Notes under the pieces: model-generated
Database searches by the model: none
Told to the model about the DNA's origin: nothing
What the model saw: the letters and a program-made list of their open reading frames with translations, nothing else
In this document: positions 23,464-33,700 of the stretch, piece after piece
How positions within the stretch are numbered: the stretch's first letter is position 1
Layout of the letters: every line of letters begins with the position of its first letter
From: Spirochaetota bacterium
GTDB taxonomy: Bacteria; Spirochaetota; UBA12135; COTS27; JAFLEE01
Direction: 5' to 3'
DNA: 64,000 nt
Assembly: GCA_017302015.1 (NCBI GenBank)
Contig: JAFLEE010000018.1
Span: forward strand, 9,693 to 73,692
Translations under genes and position numbers: made by a program

Positions 23464-26414
23464 ACAGCCCGTTCTCTCGTTCGGTTGCCGTATGCTTGGC
23501 GCTATTCACCCTCGCATGGGCCGGGGAAACGCAGGGCGCCCGCGCAGAGCGGGGGACGCCGGTGATCGACGGGGCGCCCACGGAGGCGGTGTGGTCCTCG
23601 GCCAAGCGCTACGGCGATTTCGTGAAACTCGGGCTCGCCGAGCCCGCGTCGGTGGCCACCGAGTTCTCCGTGCTCTACGACGACGAGAACCTTTATTTCG
23701 GCGTCCGATGCCGCCAGCCCATGGCCGCCCTCGCCGCCCGCTCCCGCACCCGCGACCACGCGGGCATCTTCGCCGACGATTCGGTGGAGATCTTCCTCAA
23801 CCCCTTCGTGGGATCGGGGGATGCCCAGGTCCAGCGCTATTTCCAGATCGCGGTGTCCGTAAGCGGCGCCTGGTACGACACCGCCAAGCAGCGGGGCGAC
23901 CTGGGAACGGTGCTCGAGGAGCCTTCCTGGAACCCCGACCTGCGGGTGAGAACGGCCCTGGGCGCCGAGGGGTGGAGCGCCGAAATCGCCATCCCCCTCG
24001 CCCCATTGGGCCTCGGTCGCGCCCACGGGGGGTCCTTCGCCATGAACCTCACCCGCAATTGGCAGGGGGTCCGGCCCACCGAATGGAGCACCTGGGCGCG
24101 GCTTAGCCGCAAGAACTTCAACCTTCCCGATGAGTTCCCGCGCCTCGAGGGGATCGATGCGGATTTCGCGCCTTACCGGTGGGAACTCTCGGGTATCCTC
24201 CTCGGGGCGCCGCAGCGGGGGCCCGCCGGCCTCGTCGTGCCCTGCCATTTCGAATTGGAGAACCTGGGCGCCTCGGAGCGGAATCTGGAAATCACCGCGC
24301 GCCTCACCGCGGCAAACGGCTCGGCGGTGGAACGCACGGCCCTCCTCTCCGTCAAGCCGGGCCGGCAAGGGGTCGACTGGCCGCTGGAGCCGCGCATCGA
24401 GGGCCTCCATGATCTCGAGGTCTGGGGCCGGGATCCCGCCACCGGCCGCGACGGGCTCTACGCCATCCGGGGAAAAAACCGCATCTACGACTCCCTCCTC
24501 GAGGTGGCCCTCACCGCGCCCGCCTATCGCAACGCGTTTTTCAGCGATGAAAACTCGGGGAAAGTGGAGGGCGAAGCGACGGTCAACCTCGAGGAGTCTC
24601 GCCTCAAATCCCACGCGCTCCGCCTCGGTTTCACGGGCCCGACCGGCAAATCCCTCGACCTGACCGTGGACCTCGCCGGGAAGCGCACCCCGTGGTCCCT
24701 CGCCGTCGGCGCCCTGGAAGAGGGCGCCTACCGCCTGAGCGTCGAACTCGTTCGCCGGGCCGACCTCGCCGTACTCGCCGCGGTGACGAACACGATCCGG
24801 AAACTCCCCCGCCAAGAAGGCGAGGTGCGCTACGACCGGGACCGAAACGCCATGCGCGTGGATGGCAAGCCGTTCCTCCCCGTGGGCTGGTACGGCGCGG
24901 GCGACAGCGAGGCCGATTTCGACCGCCTCCCCGCCACCCATTTCAATATGCTCTATAACGGGGTGGCGATCTGGAAGGGCGCGGCGGGCACCCTCGCCTT
25001 CCTCGACAAGGCGAAGAGCCGGGGGCTCAAGTTCATGACCTGGCTCTATCCGAACGACCGGATGCTCAAGGAGAAACTTAAGGATGTGGACCATCCGAGC
25101 AAGGAGATACTCGCCGAGATCGCCGCCTTCATGGCCGCAGTGCGTAGCCATCCGGCCCTCCTGGGTTGGTACATCGCCGATGAGCCCGAATACAACCGCC
25201 TGCGGCCCAGCTGCCTGGAGGATATCTACCGGCTCGCCCGGGAGGTCGATCCCCATCACCCCGTGGTGATGCTCAATTGCACGGCCCCGGCGATCCGGGA
25301 GTACCGGGATGGCGGCGATATCCTCATGCCCGACCCGTATCCCGCCTTCTACAAGGAACCCCTGGCCTCCCGCGTGGACATCGAGAAGGTCGCCGAGTTC
25401 GTCTCCATCGCCAAGGCGGCGAACCTGGGCCGGGGCCCCGTTTGGGTGACGCCCGAGGCGTTCACCTACGCCAACGAGCCCGCCTTCAAGGACCGGCGCT
25501 ACCCGACCTTCGACGAGGAACGCGCGATGTCGCTCTTGGCCCTCGTCCATGGCGCCACGGGCTTCTGCTATTTCTCCTATCCCTCCCACCTCAACGCCCC
25601 CGAGCTCTTCGTGGGTATGCCCGCCCTGGCCGAGGAACTCCAAGCCCTCGCCCCGGTCATCCTGGACGGGGAGCGCGTCGCGGTGAGTTCTTCCTCGAAG
25701 GAGGTCCAGGCCGCGTGCTGGCGTCTCGGGACCGCCTATACCCTCATCGCCGTCCACACCCGGGAGGGCTCGGTGGAGGCGACCCTGACCGTGCACGGTG
25801 GCCCCGGCGGCGCTTGGACGGTGGGGATGGAAGAACGGAGCGCGGTTTTCTCCGGGGGCGCGCTGCGCGAGGTGTTCGGCCCCGCGGCGGCCCGCGTCTA
25901 CACGACGGGCAAGCCTGCGACCCGGCGCACCGCTACCTCAATCCGCAAGGAAATCGCGGAGCACGGGATCGCCCTCGGGAAGAAGGGCAATCTCGCCTTC
26001 GGCGGCGGGGGGGCGAAGGTCGCCTGCTCGGCGCCGGCCACGGCGGACACACTCTCCTCGGTCGTCGATGGGTGCACCCAACCCCGATCCATGGGGATCA
26101 CGTTCCGGGGGGCGCCCTCGGCGCAGAATCCCCAATGGGTGGAGGTGACGTTCCCGAAGCGCGCCACGGTGGGCCGGGTCGTCCTCCACGCCATGCTCCC
26201 CGAGTTCGTGTGGAAACTCGACTCCCCCTATCTCTTCGATTACCGCCTCTCATGGCGCGACGGGGCCGCTTGGACCCCCCTGGCGGAAGGGTCCGCCGAC
26301 CGGGGAATGATTGAAATCGCCTTCCCGCCCGTGGCGACCGAGAGCCTGTGGGTGGAGTTCGTCAAATCACGGGGCCGGATCGATCTGGTCGAGGTGGAAG
26401 CCTATGGCAAATAA
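23460..26414 (+). CDS. Secreted CBM9-like / GH-A hydrolase / discoidin-like protein
   Basis: 984 residues with a signal peptide (SVAVCLALFTLAWAGE). Residues 30-230 are CBM9-like (VIDGAPTEAVWSSAKR, DDSVEIFLNPF, WSAEIAIPLAPLG). A linker sandwich leads to a TIM barrel from about 460 (FLPVGWYGAG). This has GWYIADEPEYN (predicted acid/base E575) and a possible nucleophile in WVTPEAFTY (E666). The C-terminus (ATVGRVVLHAMLPEFVW, ending VEVEAYGK) is F5/8-type-C-like. It overlaps the LacI stop by ATGA and is co-transcribed with the LamG gene. The GH family is not certain; DEP-type enzymes of this look are often annotated as beta-galactosidase-like. Confidence 0.8.
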   Translation: MNSPFSRSVAVCLALFTLAWAGETQGARAERGTPVIDGAPTEAVWSSAKRYGDFVKLGLAEPASVATEFSVLYDDENLYFGVRCRQPMAALAARSRTRDHAGIFADDSVEIFLNPFVGSGDAQVQRYFQIAVSVSGAWYDTAKQRGDLGTVLEEPSWNPDLRVRTALGAEGWSAEIAIPLAPLGLGRAHGGSFAMNLTRNWQGVRPTEWSTWARLSRKNFNLPDEFPRLEGIDADFAPYRWELSGILLGAPQRGPAGLVVPCHFELENLGASERNLEITARLTAANGSAVERTALLSVKPGRQGVDWPLEPRIEGLHDLEVWGRDPATGRDGLYAIRGKNRIYDSLLEVALTAPAYRNAFFSDENSGKVEGEATVNLEESRLKSHALRLGFTGPTGKSLDLTVDLAGKRTPWSLAVGALEEGAYRLSVELVRRADLAVLAAVTNTIRKLPRQEGEVRYDRDRNAMRVDGKPFLPVGWYGAGDSEADFDRLPATHFNMLYNGVAIWKGAAGTLAFLDKAKSRGLKFMTWLYPNDRMLKEKLKDVDHPSKEILAEIAAFMAAVRSHPALLGWYIADEPEYNRLRPSCLEDIYRLAREVDPHHPVVMLNCTAPAIREYRDGGDILMPDPYPAFYKEPLASRVDIEKVAEFVSIAKAANLGRGPVWVTPEAFTYANEPAFKDRRYPTFDEERAMSLLALVHGATGFCYFSYPSHLNAPELFVGMPALAEELQALAPVILDGERVAVSSSSKEVQAACWRLGTAYTLIAVHTREGSVEATLTVHGGPGGAWTVGMEERSAVFSGGALREVFGPAAARVYTTGKPATRRTATSIRKEIAEHGIALGKKGNLAFGGGGAKVACSAPATADTLSSVVDGCTQPRSMGITFRGAPSAQNPQWVEVTFPKRATVGRVVLHAMLPEFVWKLDSPYLFDYRLSWRDGAAWTPLAEGSADRGMIEIAFPPVATESLWVEFVKSRGRIDLVEVEAYGK

Positions 26415-27165
26415 CAAAACGACTTGGTGGGCGGCCCTCTTCGTGCTGGCCTGCGCCGGCGCCCAGGAGTTCCCGCTGCGCTCCGTGCAGATCCCAGACG
26501 CGCCGTCGCTCCTTCTCGCCCATTTCGACGGGACGCTCCTGGATGAGATTTCGGGGAACGAGGCGAAGGCGAGCGGACCGCTTCCGTTCTGCCGGGGAAA
26601 GTTCGGCAAGGGCGTTTTCTTCCCCCGCGACTCGAAGGAGATCCTCTCTTTCGCCCCCAAACTCCCCTGGGCCGAGGGGGCCGGTACGCTGTCGCTTTGG
26701 ATCCGCCTCGATTGGGAGCCGCGCACCAATGTCACGAGCGGGCGGACGATCGTGGACATCTTCACCCGAAACGAGAAGGCCAATCGCGCCCGGCTCTACC
26801 TCTACGCCAACGGCGAAAAATCTCCGGGAACCCATCTATTCCTCGTTCTCTCCGACGCCGCAGGAAAGTCCATTTCCCACGGGGTCGACCTGGGTCAGGA
26901 CGCCAAATGGCGGGCGGGGGACTGGCATCATTTGGTCGTATCGTGGATGAGCGGCAAGGGCATCGTCTTCGCCCTCGACGGCGCGGCGCAAAAAATCGGC
27001 AAGCCGGGGGAAAATTGGGAGATGGACCTCACCGCCTGCGAGATCTTCGTCGGGATGCCCTTCTATGCGGCTTCCCGGCTGGCCCAGGGAAAGCCGGTTC
27101 CCCCCCTCGAGGGCGCGCTGGATGAACTTATGATTTCCAGGCAGGCCCTCCTGGCGTTTCCCTGA
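26404..27165 (+). CDS. Secreted LamG-like (concanavalin fold) protein
   Basis: 253 residues from ATG 26404, overlapping the upstream stop by 11 bases. The signal peptide (TTWWAALFVLACAGAQ) is followed by a single LamG/laminin-G-3-like domain: LLLAHFDGTLLDEISGN, GTLSLWIRLDWEP, WHHLVVSWMSGKG, GALDELMISR. No catalytic domain. It is probably a carbohydrate-binding or surface accessory protein of the LacI-led operon. GGGAGGG-G-CCCTCCC (27193-27207) in the gap after it could fold but lacks a T run. Confidence 0.8.
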   Translation: MANNKTTWWAALFVLACAGAQEFPLRSVQIPDAPSLLLAHFDGTLLDEISGNEAKASGPLPFCRGKFGKGVFFPRDSKEILSFAPKLPWAEGAGTLSLWIRLDWEPRTNVTSGRTIVDIFTRNEKANRARLYLYANGEKSPGTHLFLVLSDAAGKSISHGVDLGQDAKWRAGDWHHLVVSWMSGKGIVFALDGAAQKIGKPGENWEMDLTACEIFVGMPFYAASRLAQGKPVPPLEGALDELMISRQALLAFP

Positions 27166-27238
27166 TCCGCGGACCTCGGGGACGGAGACGGCGGGAGGGG
27201 CCCTCCCCAGGGAATGCTTTCGCCGCTTAGGAGCCCCG

Positions 27239-27836
27239 ATGAACTCGATTCGACCGACCCGGCGTTTCGCGCTTCTGTGTCCCCTGCTTTTCGCGTTTGG
27301 GATGGCGGGAGCGCCCGAGGATGCCATCCTCGTTCTCCTCGAAGGGGTGCCGTCGGGTTTCAAGGCCGAGGGATAAGCCGGCGTCGCGCCCGCGACCTAT
27401 GGGAAGAGCCTGAGGGTCCTGGTGACCGAAAAAGCCACGTCCTGGTGCGCCCTTTTCCTGAAGGCAGGCGCCCCGATCGCACTTGAGGGGCCTGCCGCCA
27501 AACGCTACTTGGTCTTTTCCATCAATGGCGATGAAGACTCTTTTGGCGCCCATACGGGGGACCAAAAACTCCAGATTTCCCTCGCCAACCAGAAGGTCAA
27601 CTTAGACAAGAAGGGCCACCTGCCGCTCTCGGGCTTCATCGAGGGCGGCGCGGTGGACCCTGACCCCGCCACCCGGCAACGGGTCGTCGTGCCCCTGGCC
27701 AAATTCGACCGCGCCGGGGAGAAGACCGGGGTGGATACGATGTCGCTGCAGTATGTCGCCGCGCCCCCCAAGGCCGGCATCTGCATCGCCTCGATGTCTT
27801 TCACCGCGACGCTTCCCGAGCCCTCGCCCGTGCGCG
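27239..27836 (+). pseudogene. Broken N-terminal copy of the GH42-like protein at 30742
   Basis: AGGAG and ATG 27239 start a frame with a signal-like N-terminus. It then reads VPSGFKAEG and stops at TAA (27374-27376), where the intact relative at 30742 has VPTGFKTEGWGG. After the stop the same frame continues with strong similarity (GKSLRVLVTEKATSWC, QKLQISLANQKV, SLQYVAAPPKAGI) for about 150 codons. Similarity ends near 27810, only about 190 residues into a 1194-residue paralogue, although the frame stays open by chance to 28231. So it is both nonsense-mutated and truncated. It is the last gene of the LacI-led operon. The 3' boundary is approximate. Confidence 0.8.
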
Positions 27837-27949
27837 AGGTTCGCGGAAAGGGTCAAACGCGCCCGCCGAAGAAGGCTGCCCATCCTCATGGGGTGATGAT
27901 GGTATTCGCGCGGGAGCGCGCCCCATGGGGCTTTTTAAGCGGTTCTCCC

Positions 27950-28774
27950 TCACGTTCCCCGATGCACCCCCGGCGCCGCCCCGAAGAGGCGCTGGTATTG
28001 CCGGCAGAACGTCGGCACGCTGGCGTAACCCATGCGTCGCGCCACTTCGGCCACCGAGACGTCTTCCTGCTGGAGCATGACCGAGGCCTGCCGGAGTTTC
28101 TCGCGCATGATGAACACGCGGGGAGTCACCCCGTGGGTATTGAGGAAGAGTTTGCAGAAGTACTCCCGGCTCAAGTGGAGCGCGGAGGCCAGTTCGGAAG
28201 CGCGGATCGGGCGAGAGGCGTTTCGGGATAAGTAGAGGAAGATCGTCTCCGATTGGCCCTCGGTCAGGGTGCGCTTCCCCGGGTGGCGGGCGGTGCGAGC
28301 GAGGAGCATCCCCGTGAACAGCAGGCTGAATTGGGCGCGCAGGCGCGAGGCTTGCCAGGGATTCTGTCGACGGTTTTCGGAGAGGATGCTGCGAAGGATC
28401 GGGAGGAGACCGAGCGCCTGGGCCACGTGGAGGAAGGGCTCGGCGCAGGCGACGGGCGCTCCGTTCTCCAACAACCGGAAGGCGAGAAAATAGGCGGAAA
28501 CCCCCTTGTCGATGCGGTAATCGTGGGCGACCCCGGGGGAGACGAGGAGCAGTTCGCCCGGGCGACAGAGGAGGCGCTTTTCGCCGAATCGATAGCGGGC
28601 CGCTCCCTGGTGGCCGAATTGGAGCCCGAAATGGGGGGCGATCCAACCATGTTGGCCCTGGGGGTGGGGGGACGTATAGCGGTACCCGGTAGCCACCTCG
28701 ATCCCGAGTTTTCCATCGCAAAGCAGGGCGGTCAGGCGATCGAGGGGGAGGGATTTTTGCTTGGAAGACCGCAT
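27950..28774 (-). CDS. AraC-family transcriptional regulator
   Basis: 274 residues. The N-terminal cupin-like domain has LLCRPGELLLVSPGVAHDYR. The C-terminal AraC domain runs from about 175: IRASELASALHLSREYFCKL and SVAEVARRMGYASVPTFCRQ, ending in the FGAAPGV motif. No clear ribosome-binding site before ATG 28774. It faces the broken hydrolase tail and is divergent from the histidine phosphatase at 28885. Target not evident; the hydrolases at 29692-34326 are the nearest candidates. Confidence 0.9.
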   Translation of the reverse strand: MRSSKQKSLPLDRLTALLCDGKLGIEVATGYRYTSPHPQGQHGWIAPHFGLQFGHQGAARYRFGEKRLLCRPGELLLVSPGVAHDYRIDKGVSAYFLAFRLLENGAPVACAEPFLHVAQALGLLPILRSILSENRRQNPWQASRLRAQFSLLFTGMLLARTARHPGKRTLTEGQSETIFLYLSRNASRPIRASELASALHLSREYFCKLFLNTHGVTPRVFIMREKLRQASVMLQQEDVSVAEVARRMGYASVPTFCRQYQRLFGAAPGVHRGT

Positions 28775-28884
28775 TCGGGATAAGGATTCGCCCTTGGGGA
28801 AATGGAAACCCCGGGCTGACCGGGCTATTATAACCGGAGAGTCGGGCGGGAAGGACAGGAGACGCGGATGGGGGCGGATTCGTG

Positions 28885-29568
28885 ATGGCCAAAGACGCGG
28901 AAAATACGGGGAGAGCGGTGTGGCTCGTGCGCCACGGGCACCGGGCGGACGAAGCGGGCGCCCCCTCGGAGGGCCTCGGCCTCCCGCCCTTGTCCACCCG
29001 GGGGCGAAAGGAGGCGCACATGCTCGCCCGCTCGATCACCCGCCCACCCGATCTCCTCGTCGCCTCGCCCTTCGTGAGGGCCCAGGAAACCCTCGCGCCG
29101 GCACGCGCGCGTTTCCCCGGGACGCCCTTCGAAACCTGGCCCGTGCAGGAGTTCACCATGATCCCCGCCGCGATGTTCGAGGGCACGACCTGCGAGGATC
29201 GGGAATCTGCCATCGACGCCTATTGGGCGGCCAAGGATCCGACGCGCAACCAAGGGCCGGGGGCGGAGTCGTTCGTGGAACTGATCCAAAGGGTCGAGAC
29301 GTTCATCGAGGCGCTGCGCGCGCGCCGAGAAAGGTTTACGGTGGTCGTCAGCCACGGCTACACGATCCAAGCGGCGTTGTGGCGCCTTCGGGAACCGGAA
29401 GCGGTCCTGGATGGGCGCGCCATGGATCGATTCCAGGCATTCCGGGGCATCACGCCGGTGCCCACCGTCATCGTCTTCCCGCTCACCGTGGGCCATGCGG
29501 GCACGATCCACGTCGGTGTTCCCTGGCGCCCGTTGAAAGGCCCGGGCGGCCCGGGGCCGAGGGATTGA
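28885..29568 (+). CDS. Histidine phosphatase (phosphoglycerate mutase-like) family protein
   Basis: 227 residues from ATG 28885 (a GTG lies one codon upstream). The catalytic RHG motif is at the start (VWLVRHGHRADE), the second arginine region reads LVASPFVRAQETLAPA, the proton-donor glutamate region PVQEFTM, and the second histidine is in VVVSHGYTIQAALWRL. These proteins dephosphorylate small phosphate esters or phosphoproteins. No signal peptide. The specific substrate cannot be predicted. Confidence 0.88.
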   Translation: MAKDAENTGRAVWLVRHGHRADEAGAPSEGLGLPPLSTRGRKEAHMLARSITRPPDLLVASPFVRAQETLAPARARFPGTPFETWPVQEFTMIPAAMFEGTTCEDRESAIDAYWAAKDPTRNQGPGAESFVELIQRVETFIEALRARRERFTVVVSHGYTIQAALWRLREPEAVLDGRAMDRFQAFRGITPVPTVIVFPLTVGHAGTIHVGVPWRPLKGPGGPGPRD

Positions 29569-29691
29569 ATGCCATGCTCGGCGCGCGTCCCGCGAATCGA
29601 AAATCGCGCTCGGCGGCATGAATCCCCGCCATCGCCGGCGCCCCAGACCCCCTTCGTCGATGATTTTAAAATGCACCAATAGGAACCCCCC

Positions 29692-30684
29692 ATGCCCGCA
29701 TCCACCCGACCGCTCCCCTTCCTCCGTGGCGTCAATTTCGGCTTCCTCGGGAAACGGGGCTATCTCCGCGACCCGCGACACGCAGCCGATCTCGAGCGCA
29801 TGAAGGCGCTGGGCATCGACACGGTGGCCCTCAATATCGCCTTCTTCCAGGAAACCTTCGCCAGCACCCGCGTTTTCCTGGATGTGGAGAACACCCCCGA
29901 CGACCTCGAGATCGTCTCGTTCACCGAGGCGTGCCACCGCGCGGGCCTCAAGGTCATCCTGCGCCCCGTCCTCGAGTGCTGGGATAGCACGCCCCGCATG
30001 AACATCCAATTCCCCCCCGACGGCATCGGCCACCTGGAAGGCGTCGTTCCCCGGTATTGGGAGGCCTGGTTCCGCAGTTTCACCGCGGCCATGGTGCATT
30101 TCGCCCGCCTGGCGGAAACGACGAAGGCGTTCATGCTCAGCCTCAATTGCGAGATGGCGTCGACCGAGCACATGGAAGCGGGATGGGCGTCGGTCGTCGG
30201 GGCCGTGAGGGAGGTCTATGGCGGCCAAGTCGTCTACAATGCGTTCCCCTGGGGGGCCAAGCGCGAATGGTACCGACTGCTCGACCAGATCTTCTTCAGT
30301 TTCTACGCCGAGGCGCCCACGGGCATCGACGAGCAGGTGAAGATGCTCAAGGGATACGCCGAGCATTACCATAAGCCCGTCGTCCTCGGCGAGTTCGGGG
30401 TGCGTTCTTTCCGCAAGGTGCCCGAGCAGCAGACCGGCGCCGATTTCAACTGGACCGGGGAATACGACGGGAAGCGCCAGGTCGATTTCTTCAACAATGT
30501 GCTGTCGCGGGTGTGGAGCGAGCCGTGGTGCGGTGGCGCGCTCTATTGGAAATGGGACGAGAACCAGGATCGCAAGAACTTCAGGGGCGACCCCCGGGGC
30601 GACATGGGCCTCACGATCCAGGGGAAGCCGGCGGAAGAGGCGCTGCGGGGATGGTTCACGCGGGAGGACCGGGCCCGCCTTTGA
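29692..30684 (+). CDS. Clan GH-A glycoside hydrolase without signal peptide
   Basis: 330 residues from ATG 29692, with AGGAA 6 bases upstream of the C run before the start. A single TIM barrel: FLRGVNFGFLGKRGYL at the start, then KVILRPVLECWD, LSLNCEMAST (probable acid/base glutamate) and VVLGEFGVRS (probable nucleophile glutamate). This resembles GH113 mannanase-like or GH5-like proteins. No signal peptide is seen, so it may act on imported oligosaccharides, unlike its large exported neighbours. It is followed after 57 bases by the GH42-like gene. Confidence 0.75.
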   Translation: MPASTRPLPFLRGVNFGFLGKRGYLRDPRHAADLERMKALGIDTVALNIAFFQETFASTRVFLDVENTPDDLEIVSFTEACHRAGLKVILRPVLECWDSTPRMNIQFPPDGIGHLEGVVPRYWEAWFRSFTAAMVHFARLAETTKAFMLSLNCEMASTEHMEAGWASVVGAVREVYGGQVVYNAFPWGAKREWYRLLDQIFFSFYAEAPTGIDEQVKMLKGYAEHYHKPVVLGEFGVRSFRKVPEQQTGADFNWTGEYDGKRQVDFFNNVLSRVWSEPWCGGALYWKWDENQDRKNFRGDPRGDMGLTIQGKPAEEALRGWFTREDRARL

Positions 30685-30741
30685 TCTGATGGGAAAATCC
30701 CCCGGCACCGCGTTTCACTTCTCGACTTCAGGAGCCTCCCG

Positions 30742-33700
30742 ATGACCCATTCCCGCCCGATCGCCTTCCTGATCGCGACTCTCTTCGCCCTCGCCGGGGC
30801 CCAGGATCCCGCGTCGCGACCCTCCGATGCCGCCCCCATCGTCCTCGATGGGGTGCCCACGGGCTTCAAAACCGAAGGCTGGGGCGGGGTCTCGCCGGCG
30901 AGCGAAGGGAAGAGCCTTCGATTGGTCGTGACCGAGAAGGCCACGCCCTGGTGCGGCATGTTCCTGCGGGGCAATGCCCCCATCCCGTTCACGGCAGCGT
31001 CCACCAATCTTTTCCTGGTCTTTTTTGTCAATGGGGATGACGATTCCTTCGCCGCCCATGTCGGGGCCCAGAAACTCCAGATCTCGCTCTCCAGCCAGAA
31101 GGTGACCTTCGATAAAAAAGGCCATATCCCCCTGTCGCCCTTCATCGAGGACGGCGCCGTCGATGGCGATCCCGCCACCTGGCAGCGGGTGGTGGTTCCC
31201 CTCGAAAAGTTCGACCGTTCGATGGAGCAGACGTCGCTGGATACGATTTCCCTGCAATATGTCGCCGCGCCCCCCAAGGCGGGGATCCGCATTTCCTCCA
31301 TGTACCTTTCTGCCCAGCGCCCCGCGGCGAAGGTGGGACTCCCCAAGGTCGACGCCAAACCGGCCGTCGATACGGTTTTCCCCGAACTCGCCGACTTGCC
31401 GAAAGAACTCCTGATGGCCCGCGACGCCGCGGTGACGGTGAGCCCAGAGGGTTCCTACCTTGTCGACGGGAAACCCCGCTTCCTCATCGGCGCCCAGGTG
31501 GAAGCCGGCCTGGCCTCGACCCTCGCCCCGCGCATGGGCTACGATCCCAAGTACGCCTGGATCTACGAGTCGCCGGTGGACTGGGAGCGGGCCCAGCGAT
31601 TGGGGTTCGACACCCTGGGGGCATTCTTCCCCAGCAGTTGGGTGCGCAAGCGCGACCCCAAATTGCCCTTCGCCGGCATCGGCACCCCGCCCAACGACGA
31701 AGCGGCCTTCGACCCATTCCTCCAGAAACTCCAATTGCCCCTCTATGTCGACATGACCTGCGAGAGTTGGACCCACGGGATCCTCATCGGCAGCAAGGCC
31801 ATCCCCGAAGAGGCCAAGTCCGACAAGAACAAGACCCATTTCCTGCGCTATAGCATCCTCCACCCCGAGGGGGTTTCCCTCTATAAAGAGATGATGGTGT
31901 CCATCGCCCAGCGGGCCCTGAAAAACGGCGCCAAGCCCCTTTTTTACGAACTCTTCAACGAGCCCGCCTACCGGGATGAGAACGCCTACAATCGGGGGCT
32001 CTTCATCGAGTGGCTGAAGAAGAAATGGGGGACGATCCAGCGGCTCAATACGGCCTGGCGCACCCGCTACGGGACCTTCGAAGAGATCGCCTCGTGGAGG
32101 GCGCCCTCCGACCAGACGGGCCTCTTCGTCGATTGGCTGAAGTTCCTCGAGGGCTCGTTCACCGAACTCTGCCGCGTCGGCCGAGACACGGTGCGCGGGG
32201 TCGACCCCGCGGCCCGCACCTGCGTGCAGATCATGGGCATGTACTATTACCGCAGCCTTCCCGCCAGCGGGGTGAACATCTTCGAGGTCAATCGCATCAT
32301 GGATTCCGTCTCCATGCCCACGGGAGGCGGCCTGTCTTCCCTCGGCACGGGGCTGCGCAGCCCCCCGTCCAGCGCCGTCCAGGCCAATTGCCTCGTGGAC
32401 GCGGAGGGGCTCCTGATGGCGCGCTTCTTTGCCAACCTCGCCGACGGCAAGAAGCCGATCCACGACGGGGAGTTCTACGGCGGCGGCGCGAAGGACCGCA
32501 AGACCCTGGTGAACTCGCTCTGGCTCGAACTCGCCCGGGGCATGGACGCCTCCTACCTATTCGTCTGGGACAAGCGCGCTTGGGATTGGAAGACGGAGGA
32601 GGAGGGCCGCAAGGCCGCCGAGAAATTCCCCTACCTCTGGCTCAACCCGTACGCCAAGCCCGTCGACGCCATGGGGGGCTTCCTCGATTTCAAGAAGGAG
32701 ATGAAGCGCGTCGAGGCGCTCCTCATGCCCAAGCCCCGGGGCGTGGACCATCCCGTCGCGCTCCTGGTCTCCTATCCCACGGAGCGCACCGTCGGGGTGG
32801 CGACGGCGGAGCATAACGCCGTGCTGCCCTACGCGGCCGCCCTCAGTTTCAGCCACCACGGCTTCGACGTCGTGATGGAGGAGCAATTTCCCGAGGGGCG
32901 CCTCGATCGCTACCGGGTGCTCGTGGCCGCCGGCGTGAAGAACCTCTACCCGGCGAGCCCCGGCGCCCTCATGAAGTTCCTCACCCGCGGCGGCGTGCTC
33001 ATCGTCGGCCTCGACCTCCCCGTGCTCGACGAATACGAGAACCCCCAGCCCTGGCCGGCGATGGAAGGCCTGCGTTTGGGGTCAAAGGCCCCCGCCACCG
33101 GCAATGAACTCGCGCTCACCATCCCGCGTTGGGAAAAACTCCCGGGCGCACTGCGGGCCGCGGGCTACCTCGAGGTGGAAGCGGCGAAGGATTGGGAGAC
33201 GGCGGGGAGCCTGGGCGGGAAGCCCGCCCTGCTGCGGAAAGCGGTGGGGAAGGGGAGCGTGTGGTACCTGGGCGCCAAGCTGCCGGAGTACGCCCTGGCC
33301 TCCGTCCTGGGGAGCATCCTCCAGAGGGAGAAAGTGGAGCGGGCCTTCGACTTAAGCGACGCGGCCACCGGCGAACTCGAGCCGAACGTGGAGGTCGAAT
33401 GGGCCGACCGGGGGGACCAGAAAGCCTTCTTCCTGTTCAATTGGGACCTCTACTCCAAACTCGCCCGTCTCCGTCCCGCCCGGATGGAAGGCTTCACCGC
33501 CGCCTACGATCCGGTGGATGGCCAGCGCTACGAGCTTTCCGAGAAGGGCTTGGCCCTCACGCTCCCGCCCCAAACGCGCAAACTCGTGGTCTTCTCCAAG
33601 GCTCCCGCCCCGGCTTCGCTGGCCTACGCCGACGAGGCGGCCGTGCGCGAAGCGCATCGGCGGGCCCGGGAAGGGGAGGCACGCGCGTCGCGCGTGGGCG

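Noticed and set aside
27920-27936. GCCCCATGGGGC followed by TTTTT as a rho-independent terminator
   Set aside because: With a minimal loop the stem is only four base pairs, too weak to call; it also lies at the tail of a pseudogene.
27422-28231. ORF starting at 27422 as an independent gene
   Set aside because: It is the same frame as the broken hydrolase after its TAA, has no ribosome-binding site, and the last 130 codons run antisense over the AraC gene.
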